A DNA stretch of 13,401 nt from Acidimicrobiia bacterium (GTDB taxonomy: Bacteria; Actinomycetota; Acidimicrobiia; Spongiisociales; JAHEDJ01): the NCBI GenBank assembly GCA_030598025.1, contig JAUVQS010000028.1, positions 1-13,401 of the forward strand. The letters are read 5' to 3'. Every line of letters begins with the position of its first letter. The first letter of the stretch is position 1. Below, in pieces: positions 7,132 through 13,129 of this stretch. The notes under the pieces are model-generated. The model was given only the letters and a program-made list of their open reading frames with translations. It was not told the DNA's origin and did not search any database. Both the position numbers and the translations under genes were made by a program.

Positions 7132-7686
7132 CTACCGCCGTCGCATCCGGTCCATTAGCCACAGCGCGGCGGCCGCTACCCAGATCCAACTGAGATCTCC
7201 CGGCCCGTGAGTTCCGCTGGCATCGGCCCGGTACTGAAGTTCGATGAGCCGATAGTCGGCGGTCTTCTCATCCAACTCTTGATCGGAGAGGCGACGTGGA
7301 TTCACGCCGGCCAGTGGTGCGGCGAATCCGCTGGCGATGAGTACGTCACGAAGGATCGCCATTCGGAGTGGGTGGTCTGAGACGTCGATGGCTTCGGCCA
7401 GCCAACGGCCATCGGGCAGCCAGACTTCGACTGCCGGATTAGTGAGAGCGTTCAGATACCAATCGGTACGGGCGCCGAATCCGGCCAACACAAACACGCT
7501 CGACGGGGGAGAAGGGGCGTAGTTGAGAGGGGTCAGCCTTCGATAACCCGACTTCCTGCCGGTGTGGGCGAGCACCAGAATGCGACCGCCAACCGAGGGC
7601 CAGATGTTCATCGGCTTCCCCAATCCCAATCGCCACATCGGAATCATCAGCCAGCGGTTCAACCGCTTGAACCACTTTCTCAGCAT
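7132..7686 (-). CDS. Nitroreductase family deazaflavin (F420)-dependent oxidoreductase with C-terminal helix
   Basis: A 184-residue protein of the DDN/F420H2-dependent quinone reductase family, which has a split beta-barrel fold. The diagnostic segments are LVLAHTGRKSGYRRLTPLNY (38-57) and GARTDWYLNALTNPAVEVWL (71-90), with the TGRKSG loop that contacts the F420 phosphate tail in this family. Homologues reduce quinones, nitroimidazoles or other substrates with F420H2; the natural substrate here is unknown. The N-terminus is basic and amphipathic (WFKRLNRWLMIPMWRLG). The extreme C-terminus LSWIWVAAAALWLMDRMRRR (165-184) looks like a membrane anchor with a positively charged end, not part of the usual core. 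It is the first gene of a likely pair with tag. Confidence 0.88.
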   Translation of the reverse strand: MLRKWFKRLNRWLMIPMWRLGLGKPMNIWPSVGGRILVLAHTGRKSGYRRLTPLNYAPSPPSSVFVLAGFGARTDWYLNALTNPAVEVWLPDGRWLAEAIDVSDHPLRMAILRDVLIASGFAAPLAGVNPRRLSDQELDEKTADYRLIELQYRADASGTHGPGDLSWIWVAAAALWLMDRMRRR

Positions 7687-7777
7687 TGAGGCGGTCGCGT
7701 CGTCGATCGGTGAACTCCTTCCACCCTCAGATTGGCACGGTCGAGTGGATCAGCGCTAGGGCCGAACTGTTCTAGCT

Positions 7778-7808
7778 CCGGTTATGGGCGGTGTAAACCC
7801 CAAACCGG
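7778..7808. other. Hairpin in the divergent intergenic region
   Basis: CCGGTTATGGG and CCCAAACCGG form a 10-bp stem with one bulged A, closing a 10-base loop. It lies about 80 bp upstream of the molybdopterin oxidoreductase start, in the 204-bp region between it and the nitroreductase gene. It could be a 5'-UTR structure or operator, or a terminator for nothing obvious. No T-run follows. I could not place a convincing promoter in this intergenic stretch. Confidence 0.35.
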
Positions 7809-7890
7809 CGTACGGAAGCCTGATTAACTCCGGCGAAACAAGCCGCCGATCGCTAGGAGAATTCCCGGGTCGTGTCGTAACGTGTCGGCC

Positions 7891-9414
7891 ATGACCTCTG
7901 AAGCCGCTGTGAATCCGCGCCGCTCGGCTGTCGCCGGAGTGGTGGCCGTCGCCGTCTCGTTCGGCGTTGCCGAACTTCTCGTCGGCTTGCTGTCGACCGG
8001 GATGTCGGTTGTTGTTGCCGTTGGCAACCTCATCATCGATATCTCTCCCGAGAGCGTCGTCCGGTTCGGCATCAGGATCTTTGGCTTCTACGACAAGCCG
8101 GTGCTGATCGCCGGCATCGTCGTATTCGGACTCGTGGCCGGAGGAGCGCTGGGCCGTGTCGCTGTGCGCCGGTTCGGAATCGCGGTTGCAGGCTTCTTGC
8201 TCGGCGGAGCGATCGGAACGATTGCCGTCCTGCAAGATCCGCTCACTCCCGTCCCGGCCGGACTCGTCGCCGTGTGGGGAGCCGTACTGATTGGCATCGT
8301 CGCCCTTCGCTTCTTGGTTCGTCGAGTCGATACTGTTGAGCAGGACGACGGCCGTCGACGCTTCTTGATCGCGCTGGCCGGAGCTACAGCGTTCGCAGCC
8401 CTTGCTGCGACTACGGGCCGAGTCCTCATTGGCCGAATGCGCGACGTTGTTGCCGGCCGGGATGACGTGGTTCTACCCCGTCCGTTCAGCACGCAGCCCG
8501 GCCCGGTGGAGGGGGATGCACTGGTGGCCGACGGGATCTCCGAACTGGTGACTCCGAATGAAGACTTCTATCGGATCGATACTGCGATTTCCGTGCCAAG
8601 AGTTGATCTCGATACCTGGACCCTCAAGATTCACGGCCTGATTGAGCGTCCGATCGACCTGACCTTTGACGATCTTCTGGATCTTCCGATGGTCGAGCGG
8701 TTCGTCACTCTGTCGTGCGTCTCGAATCGCGTTGGTGGGAGTCTGGTGGGCCACGCCCGCTGGCAGGGCGTGCCACTTCGCGACCTTCTCGATCGAGTTG
8801 GTGTTGACCCGAAGGCGACCCAGATCGTTGGCAGGTCGGTCGATGGTTTCACGGTCGGTTTCCCTGCCGAGGCAGCTTTTGACGGTCGGGAAGCGTTGGT
8901 AGCGGTCGCCATGAACGGGGAGCCTCTTCCCTTCGATCATGGTTTTCCGGCGCGGTTGGTCGTGGCCGGGCTCTATGGGTATGTGTCTGCCACGAAGTGG
9001 CTGTCGGAAATCGAGCTCACCACCTGGGACGCGTTCGACGCCTATTGGATTCCGCGCGGCTGGTCGAAGGAAGCACCGATCAAGACCCAGTCTCGGATCG
9101 ACGTGCCACGCCAGAGTGAACGATTGGATGCGGGAACCGTGCCGATCGCAGGCGTGGCCTGGGCACCGAATCGCGGCATCGAGAGGGTCGAAGTGCAGGT
9201 GGACGAGGGCCCGTGGGTCGAAGCCGAACTGTCGGTCGAACTCTCGAAGGACTCGTGGCGGCAGTGGGCTATCGACTGGGAGGCGACCACGGGCGCCCAC
9301 GCGATCAAGGTTCGAGCGACCGATGCCAACGGAGAAACGCAGACCTCAGAAGTCGCCGCTCCGGCACCGAACGGCGCGACCGGCTATCACACTCGCAACG
9401 TCGTCGTCACTTGA
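7891..9414 (+). CDS. Membrane-anchored molybdopterin-dependent oxidoreductase (sulfite oxidase fold)
   Basis: A 507-residue protein in three parts. Residues about 14-142 form four to five transmembrane helices. GRRRFLIALAGATAFAALAA (from about 154) is a sixth hydrophobic segment preceded by a twin-arginine-like RRRFL. The sulfite-oxidase catalytic domain follows, with the molybdenum-coordinating cysteine in VTLSCVSNRVGG (Cys276), then FDHGFPARLVVAGLYGYVSATKWLSEIEL and YWIPRGWSKEAPIKTQSRID. The last about 110 residues (IAGVAWAPNRGIERVEVQVD...) are the Ig-like Mo-co dimerisation domain. The catalytic part is therefore probably extracytoplasmic, and the substrate may be sulfite or another oxyanion or sulfoxide. 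A GTG at 7882 in the same frame is an alternative start. AGGAG at 7855-7859 is too far from either, so ATG 7891 is chosen on codon preference. The 3' end overlaps the convergent MmcQ/YjbR gene by 8 bp. Confidence 0.9.
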   Translation: MTSEAAVNPRRSAVAGVVAVAVSFGVAELLVGLLSTGMSVVVAVGNLIIDISPESVVRFGIRIFGFYDKPVLIAGIVVFGLVAGGALGRVAVRRFGIAVAGFLLGGAIGTIAVLQDPLTPVPAGLVAVWGAVLIGIVALRFLVRRVDTVEQDDGRRRFLIALAGATAFAALAATTGRVLIGRMRDVVAGRDDVVLPRPFSTQPGPVEGDALVADGISELVTPNEDFYRIDTAISVPRVDLDTWTLKIHGLIERPIDLTFDDLLDLPMVERFVTLSCVSNRVGGSLVGHARWQGVPLRDLLDRVGVDPKATQIVGRSVDGFTVGFPAEAAFDGREALVAVAMNGEPLPFDHGFPARLVVAGLYGYVSATKWLSEIELTTWDAFDAYWIPRGWSKEAPIKTQSRIDVPRQSERLDAGTVPIAGVAWAPNRGIERVEVQVDEGPWVEAELSVELSKDSWRQWAIDWEATTGAHAIKVRATDANGETQTSEVAAPAPNGATGYHTRNVVVT

Positions 9415-9763
9415 GATTGTCGCGTTCGCGACGGCTGAGACCTGCAACCACCAGGCTATGTGAGTGATCGATCCACTCTTCGAGCTCCGGCGTCGGGATC
9501 GTGTCGTTCACCTCGATCGTGTTCCAATGACGTTTGTTCAGGTGATAGCCGGCCGAGACCGCATCCGGATACTGCGCTCGTAGCTCCAGCGCCAGGTCCG
9601 GGTCACATTTCAGACTGATCCGCAGAGGCTCGACGTCGTCGGCGATCAGGGCGAACATCTTTCCACCGACTTTGTAGACCAGCGCTCCCGGGCCGAATGG
9701 ATAGCCGGAGGTGACGCCGGCAAATGAATCGAGAAGTAGGAAGAGGTCTGTTGATTGCATCAT
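9407..9763 (-). CDS. MmcQ/YjbR family protein
   Basis: A 118-residue protein of the MmcQ/YjbR family (double-wing fold, often called DNA-binding by analogy). It shows the family core: PFGPGALVYKVGGKMFALI (about 22-40), ISLKCDPDLALELRAQYPDAVSAGYHLNKRHWNTIEV (about 49-85) and a closing helix ELEEWIDHSHSLVVAGLSRRERD. The LKCDP and YHLNKRHWN motifs are characteristic. The cellular role is not well defined. Two ATG codons in a row (9758-9763) start the gene and no clear Shine-Dalgarno sequence precedes them. The stop codon lies inside the last codons of the convergent oxidoreductase gene, leaving no room for a terminator between them. Confidence 0.9.
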   Translation of the reverse strand: MMQSTDLFLLLDSFAGVTSGYPFGPGALVYKVGGKMFALIADDVEPLRISLKCDPDLALELRAQYPDAVSAGYHLNKRHWNTIEVNDTIPTPELEEWIDHSHSLVVAGLSRRERDNLK

Positions 9764-9789
9764 GGTTTTTGAGGGGGCGAACTAATTCG

Positions 9790-9805
9790 GGCCGGATCGC
9801 CGGCC
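9790..9805. terminator. Weak hairpin downstream of the small membrane protein genes
   Basis: GGCCGG and CCGGCC form a perfect 6-bp stem around a 4-base loop, 30 bp past the stop of the 35-residue gene on the minus strand. There is only a mixed AT stretch after it, not a T-run. It could end the transcript of the two small genes. Confidence 0.3.
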
Positions 9806-9835
9806 GCTTCACTCGGCTGGATTCTCAACCTGGAG

Positions 9836-9943
9836 TTAGGCTTCTCGCCGTTCCCTGGAGCGGTTGTACAGGACGGCGAGGCCGTATCCAAACCCTCCCA
9901 GGACCGCAACAAGCAGCAACACGAAGGCAATCAACTCCACCAT
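9836..9943 (-). CDS. 35-residue single-helix membrane protein
   Basis: A very short gene encoding MVELIAFVLLLVAVLGGFG..., a single transmembrane helix (about 4-25) followed by a strongly basic tail NRSRERREA, predicting the C-terminus in the cytoplasm. The start is set by GGGAGG placed 5 bases before the ATG at 9941-9943; a longer open frame upstream lacks such a site and is not protein-like. It follows the 67-residue membrane-protein gene by 28 bp on the same strand, so the two are probably one transcript. I do not recognise a family. Single-helix proteins of this size often bind and modulate larger membrane complexes, which is only a general possibility here. Confidence 0.65.
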   Translation of the reverse strand: MVELIAFVLLLVAVLGGFGYGLAVLYNRSRERREA

Positions 9944-9948
9944 TGCGA

Positions 9949-9954
9949 CCTCCC
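9949..9954 (-). promoter_or_regulatory. Ribosome-binding site of the 35-residue membrane protein
   Basis: GGGAGG on the minus strand lies 5 bases before ATG at 9943. It is one of the best Shine-Dalgarno matches in the window and the main evidence that this tiny gene is real. Confidence 0.65.
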
Positions 9955-9971
9955 GGTCTGCACTTCTGAAC

Positions 9972-10175
9972 CTACTCGTCGGGTTGTCGGCGTGTCGGTT
10001 TGAGCCGGGCTCGAATCCGCACAACGGCGCGAAACACGCTGACGCCGACCGCCCAGAGCATGAATAGGCCAAAGATGATGAGAAACTCTTGAGCGCTCAG
10101 GCGGCCGCCGATGAGCGACCCGGCCAGGACGGCGATGATCAGTCCGATGATGATGGTGAATAGTCCGCGACCCAT
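9972..10175 (-). CDS. 67-residue two-helix membrane protein
   Basis: A small membrane protein with helices at about residues 5-25 (FTIIIGLIIAVLAGSLIGG) and 29-49 (QEFLIIFGLFMLWAVGVSVF), ending in a basic tail RIRARLKPTRRQ. A hairpin topology with both ends in the cytoplasm follows from the charge pattern. AGGGG lies 9 bases before the ATG at 10173-10175. The family is unrecognised. It is followed 28 bp later by the 35-residue gene on the same strand and is divergent from the MBL-fold hydrolase with only 47 bp between starts, so the promoters for both directions must be compact or overlapping. Confidence 0.75.
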   Translation of the reverse strand: MGRGLFTIIIGLIIAVLAGSLIGGRLSAQEFLIIFGLFMLWAVGVSVFRAVVRIRARLKPTRRQPDE

Positions 10176-10211
10176 GTGCAGGAACCCCTGATGGCTGCTT
10201 GCATCCTACGC

Positions 10212-10218
10212 AGGAGGT
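10212..10218 (+). promoter_or_regulatory. Strong ribosome-binding site of the MBL-fold hydrolase
   Basis: AGGAGGT, a full anti-Shine-Dalgarno match, ends 4 bases before ATG 10223. It rules against the in-frame upstream ATG at 10199, which would put this site inside the gene. Confidence 0.8.
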
Positions 10219-10222
10219 GGCG

Positions 10223-10759
10223 ATGGCCAGGTTTGAGTTGTTGTTTGCTGGATATGTGTCGCCCGGCGTGGCGTCGTCGGTTAGTTACGTTGAAGACGGC
10301 GACATCCGGATTGTCATTGATCCGGGGATGGTTCCCGATCGCTCCGTGATTCTTGATCCGTTGCGGAAGTTCGGCGTAGAACCCGACTCGATCTCCGACG
10401 TTGTCTTCTCTCATCACCATCCGGATCACACTTTGAATGCGGCGTTGTTTCTGAATGCGCAGTTCCACGATCACTGGGCTATCTATCGGGATGACAGCTG
10501 GATCGATCGACCGGCGGAAGGCTTTCAGGTGTCTCCCGGCGTCCGCCTGATCGAGACCCCCGGCCACACCCTGCAAGACATCTCGACTCTGATCACCACC
10601 GAAGATGGAGTCGTTGCCTGCACTCACCTGTGGTGGAACGGTGACATCGAGGGTGATCCACGTGCCACGAATCCCGAGTTGCTCGAGCCAAATCGGTCAA
10701 GAGTGCGGGCGCTGGCAAACCTGATTGTGCCGGGCCACGGGGCCCCGTTCGAGGTCTGA
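10223..10759 (+). CDS. MBL-fold metallo-hydrolase (MBLAC1-like)
   Basis: A 178-residue metallo-beta-lactamase-fold hydrolase. The metal-binding signature HxHxDH is present as HHHPDH at 64-69 (after VFSH), followed by His115 in ETPGHTLQD and His172 in VPGHGAPF. An early Asp33 in VIDPG is also typical. At the position where most family members have a bridging Asp (usually GD.LF) this protein reads VACTHLWW (132-139), as in a subgroup of small MBL proteins. Its metal centre may therefore differ. The substrate is unknown. The gene is close to the VOC-rhodanese gene (convergent), with a 49-bp hairpin repeat filling the space between the two stop codons. Confidence 0.9.
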   Translation: MARFELLFAGYVSPGVASSVSYVEDGDIRIVIDPGMVPDRSVILDPLRKFGVEPDSISDVVFSHHHPDHTLNAALFLNAQFHDHWAIYRDDSWIDRPAEGFQVSPGVRLIETPGHTLQDISTLITTEDGVVACTHLWWNGDIEGDPRATNPELLEPNRSRVRALANLIVPGHGAPFEV

Positions 10760-10763
10760 CAGC

Positions 10764-10812
10764 TTTCTCAGCAATGCAACGGCGCGTGGGGAACAACAGT
10801 ATTGCTGAGAAA
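10764..10812. repeat. 49-bp hairpin repeat, copy 3 (inverted relative to copies 1 and 2)
   Basis: Perfect 12-bp arms TTTCTCAGCAAT and ATTGCTGAGAAA flank a 25-base centre that, read on the minus strand, begins ACTGTTGTTCC exactly as in copy 1. The stem has the A-T version of the variable pair, like copy 2. It sits between convergent genes, 4 bp after the MBL hydrolase stop and 10 bp from the VOC-rhodanese stop, so it could act as a 3' structure for both transcripts. It lacks the T-run of a classical terminator. Confidence 0.85.
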
Positions 10813-10822
10813 CTCTGAATGG

Positions 10823-11572
10823 CTAGGTGACGGGGAGGCCTTCGAGCTTCCAGGCTCGGAAACCGCCGACGAGGTCGCCCACCTCGGAGCGGCCCAACTC
10901 ACGAAGTCTTGCTGCGGCCAAGCTCGACGAGAAACCGTCGTTGCACACGAGAATCAGCGGTCCATCGAAATCGACGAGTTCGTTGAGCCGGAACGGCGAC
11001 TCAGAGTCCACACGCCACTCGAGAACCGACAGAGGTATCGCGATCGCATCTGGAATGGAACCTTCGCTCCCGATGTCGCCGGAATCGCGGGCGTCGATGA
11101 TCAGCGCACCGTCTTGCTGCGCTTGGAGGGCGTCGACGGGTAGCCACCGGCGGATCTTGCTGCGGGCATTGGTCAGCAGATTCTCGGTCGTGCGTGTTCC
11201 AGCCCACCTTGGATCCATGAACTGCTGGATCTCGACCAGATGATCATCCGGATCGCGCAGGAACACGTGGTAGATGCCGAATCGTTCGTTCAGTGCGGGG
11301 GCTGAGTCGAACTCGACTCCGTTCGCCGACAACTCGTCGTACCAGCGATCCACCTGATCGGTCACCAGCGTCACAATCACGCCCTCGGCACGGACGTCCT
11401 CACGGTGCGTGCAAATGCCGAGAAAGGCAGACGATGTGACCCGATAGATCCGGCAAGAGCCCTGGTCCAGCACCAGGTCGAGTCCGAGAACGGTGCCGTA
11501 GAAATGAGCGCTCGCCTCGAGGTCGGAAACGGTCAGGAAAGTGATCTGACTGTCGATCGGGCGTTCGAACAT
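10823..11572 (-). CDS. VOC (glyoxalase/dioxygenase fold) domain fused to a rhodanese domain
   Basis: A 249-residue two-domain protein. Residues about 7-118 are a vicinal-oxygen-chelate unit: SQITFLTVSDLEASAHFYGTVLGLDLV, then FGIYHVFLRDPDDHLVEIQQF, with Glu114 in the usual last metal-ligand place. Residues about 143-249 are a rhodanese: LPVDALQAQQDGALIIDARD, GSIPDAIAIPLSVLEWRVD, and the active loop CNDGFSS with the persulfide-forming Cys210, closing with VGGFRAWKLEGLPV. Both halves look intact. The frame is open without a break, so this is a true fusion in this sequence. ATG 11570-11572 is chosen as the first residue before the VOC fold; the open frame continues upstream with low-complexity, non-protein-like sequence. 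It suggests sulfur transfer coupled to a VOC enzyme or binding module; the substrate is unknown. Confidence 0.85.
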   Translation of the reverse strand: MFERPIDSQITFLTVSDLEASAHFYGTVLGLDLVLDQGSCRIYRVTSSAFLGICTHREDVRAEGVIVTLVTDQVDRWYDELSANGVEFDSAPALNERFGIYHVFLRDPDDHLVEIQQFMDPRWAGTRTTENLLTNARSKIRRWLPVDALQAQQDGALIIDARDSGDIGSEGSIPDAIAIPLSVLEWRVDSESPFRLNELVDFDGPLILVCNDGFSSSLAAARLRELGRSEVGDLVGGFRAWKLEGLPVT

Positions 11573-11607
11573 CTCGCCATACAAGCAGCAGACCCGAACA
11601 AAGAGAG

Positions 11608-11825
11608 CTAGCCGTCCGGAGGTATCACCGTGACTGTGACCGTGCCGGTGAGTGATGCCTTTACGCCACCTTCTGAATATGTAGCTGCATCGAGAGGTCG
11701 TAGTTACCGGGCTCCGAAGCGGCGATGCTAAGGGCCACGAAGTCCGTCTCGTTTCCTTCGAGCGTCGAGTTGTGAGAGCGACTCGTGGAGGTGCCATCTG
11801 CTGGATATGAAATGCCAAGTCTTGA
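11608..11825 (-). pseudogene. Decayed, 5'-truncated gene remnant with a frameshift
   Basis: The 253-bp gap between the aminotransferase and VOC-rhodanese genes contains a protein-like reading that changes frame once. The first part, ending at TAA 11661-11663, reads ...STLEGNETDFVALSIAASEP, GNYDLSMQLHIQK. In the next frame, ending at TAG 11608-11610, it continues GGVKASLTGTVTVTVIPPDG. Joining the two at about 11668 needs one extra base. The alternating hydrophobic pattern suggests the C-terminal strands of a beta-sandwich protein. No start codon or ribosome-binding site is present; the upstream frame runs into the aminotransferase stop. I do not recognise the family. It may be chance, but two adjoining strand-like segments make a remnant the better reading. 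Confidence 0.4.
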
Positions 11826-13076
11826 TCAACCGGCGATACGTTCGAGGGCGGCAATCACTCTGTCGACTTCCTCCGGGAGGTTGTAGTGGACGAAACCGAT
11901 ACGGACCAAGCCGCCGGTATCTGCTACACCAAGGGCCGCGATCGGCTCGACTGCGTAGTAGTCGCCACTCCACACGAAGATGCCCTCTGCTCCCAGTTCA
12001 GACGCGACCCGGTCCGGCGCCAGGCCGTCGACCGAGATGCCGAAGGTCGGCGTCCGCTCGAGCGGGTCACCCTTGGTGATTCCGAAGACACGGACCTTCG
12101 GGATTCGGGACACTCCGTCGAGGAACCGTTTCGAGAGCATCTGTTCGTATTGTCGTGTGGCGGCCATCGCAGCGAGTACGTCTGCCCGGCGAGAACCGGT
12201 TGAGCGGGGGCTCTCGGCGAGCGAGGCGCCGATCGAGCCGAGGTAATCGACGGCAGCGACGACTCCCGCCAGGGACTCGAAGCTTTGTGTGCCCGTCTCC
12301 CACTTTCCCGGTGCCTCGGATGGGGCGGGCCGAAGTCGGTAGGCATCGAAACGTTCGAGAAGCTCGTGTTTGCCGTAGAGGGCACCCGTATGGGGTCCGA
12401 AGAATTTGTAGGCGGAGGCGACCAGGAAATCGCAATCGAAGGCGCGGACATCGACGGGTCCGTGCGGCGTGTAGTGAACTGCGTCGACAAAGGCTAGGGC
12501 GTCGGTCGAATGGATGATCTCGACCGCCCGGGCAACATCGACCAGGCTTCCGACCGCATTCGAGGCGGCCGGGATAGCCACCAATCGTGTGTTGGGTCCG
12601 ACCGTTTCCTCGAGAGAGTCCAGGTCGAGGGTGGCCGTTTCGGTGTCGATGTCGACGAACCGGACCGTTGCCCCGGCATCGCGAGCGGCCAGCATCCAGG
12701 GAGTGACGTTGGCGTCGTGATCCAGTCGCGTCACCACCACTTCGTCACCCTCCGACCAGGTCCGGCCGATGGCTCTGCTCAGCGCGAACGTCATGCTCGT
12801 CATGTTTTGGCCAAAGGCGATCTCATCCGGCGAGGAACCGAACAGATCAGCAACGGCTGCTCGAGCAGCTTCATGGACTTCATCCGAGTCGGCGCTCGCC
12901 GAGAAGTAACCACCGTGGTTGCTGGCGCCCCTGGTCAGCACACCGCTCATCGCCTCGATGACCGTGCGGGGAACCTGCGTTCCGCCGGGCCCGTCGGCCC
13001 ACACCACGGGTCGGCCTCCCTGCTGCCGATCGAGGGCAGGGAACATGGAGCGGATCGCAAAGGGGTCGAGTCGCAC
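11826..13076 (-). CDS. Class V aminotransferase, cysteine desulfurase-like (TIGR01976-type)
   Basis: A 416-residue PLP enzyme of fold type I. DGPGGTQVPRTVIEAM (28-43) and NHGGYFSAS (53-61) open the protein in the manner of the cysteine-desulfurase-like subfamily TIGR01976. RLDHDAN (His120), FVDAVHYTPHG (Asp198, cofactor N1) and VASAYKFFGPHTGALYG with PLP-binding Lys224 complete the site. The loop that carries the catalytic cysteine in SufS/IscS reads GIFVWSGDYYAVEP here, and the C-terminal half contains no cysteine at all. A classical desulfurase mechanism is therefore unlikely; a lyase, epimerase or other alpha/beta-elimination role is possible. It starts with GTG at 13074-13076, preceded by GAGAGG 7 bases upstream. 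It lies 53 bp after the FLVCR-like transporter gene on the same strand, perhaps in one transcript. Confidence 0.9.
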   Translation of the reverse strand: MRLDPFAIRSMFPALDRQQGGRPVVWADGPGGTQVPRTVIEAMSGVLTRGASNHGGYFSASADSDEVHEAARAAVADLFGSSPDEIAFGQNMTSMTFALSRAIGRTWSEGDEVVVTRLDHDANVTPWMLAARDAGATVRFVDIDTETATLDLDSLEETVGPNTRLVAIPAASNAVGSLVDVARAVEIIHSTDALAFVDAVHYTPHGPVDVRAFDCDFLVASAYKFFGPHTGALYGKHELLERFDAYRLRPAPSEAPGKWETGTQSFESLAGVVAAVDYLGSIGASLAESPRSTGSRRADVLAAMAATRQYEQMLSKRFLDGVSRIPKVRVFGITKGDPLERTPTFGISVDGLAPDRVASELGAEGIFVWSGDYYAVEPIAALGVADTGGLVRIGFVHYNLPEEVDRVIAALERIAG

Positions 13077-13129
13077 GATTAGGCCTCTCGGGTCGGTGCG
13101 GGATACGTTACTGCTCGTGGACGCGGGTA

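Noticed and set aside
7676..7688. TTTCTCAGCATTG, close to the arm of the 49-bp repeats
   Set aside because: It has no partner arm nearby and overlaps the first codons of the nitroreductase gene (Met-Leu-Arg-Lys on the minus strand), so chance similarity is the better explanation.
11573..11854. N-terminal extension of the VOC-rhodanese frame, including a His-rich stretch HRHGHSHGD
   Set aside because: It runs over the aminotransferase end and the gene remnant, is not protein-like apart from a repeat-driven His pattern, and begins before any plausible start; the VOC fold begins right after ATG 11572.
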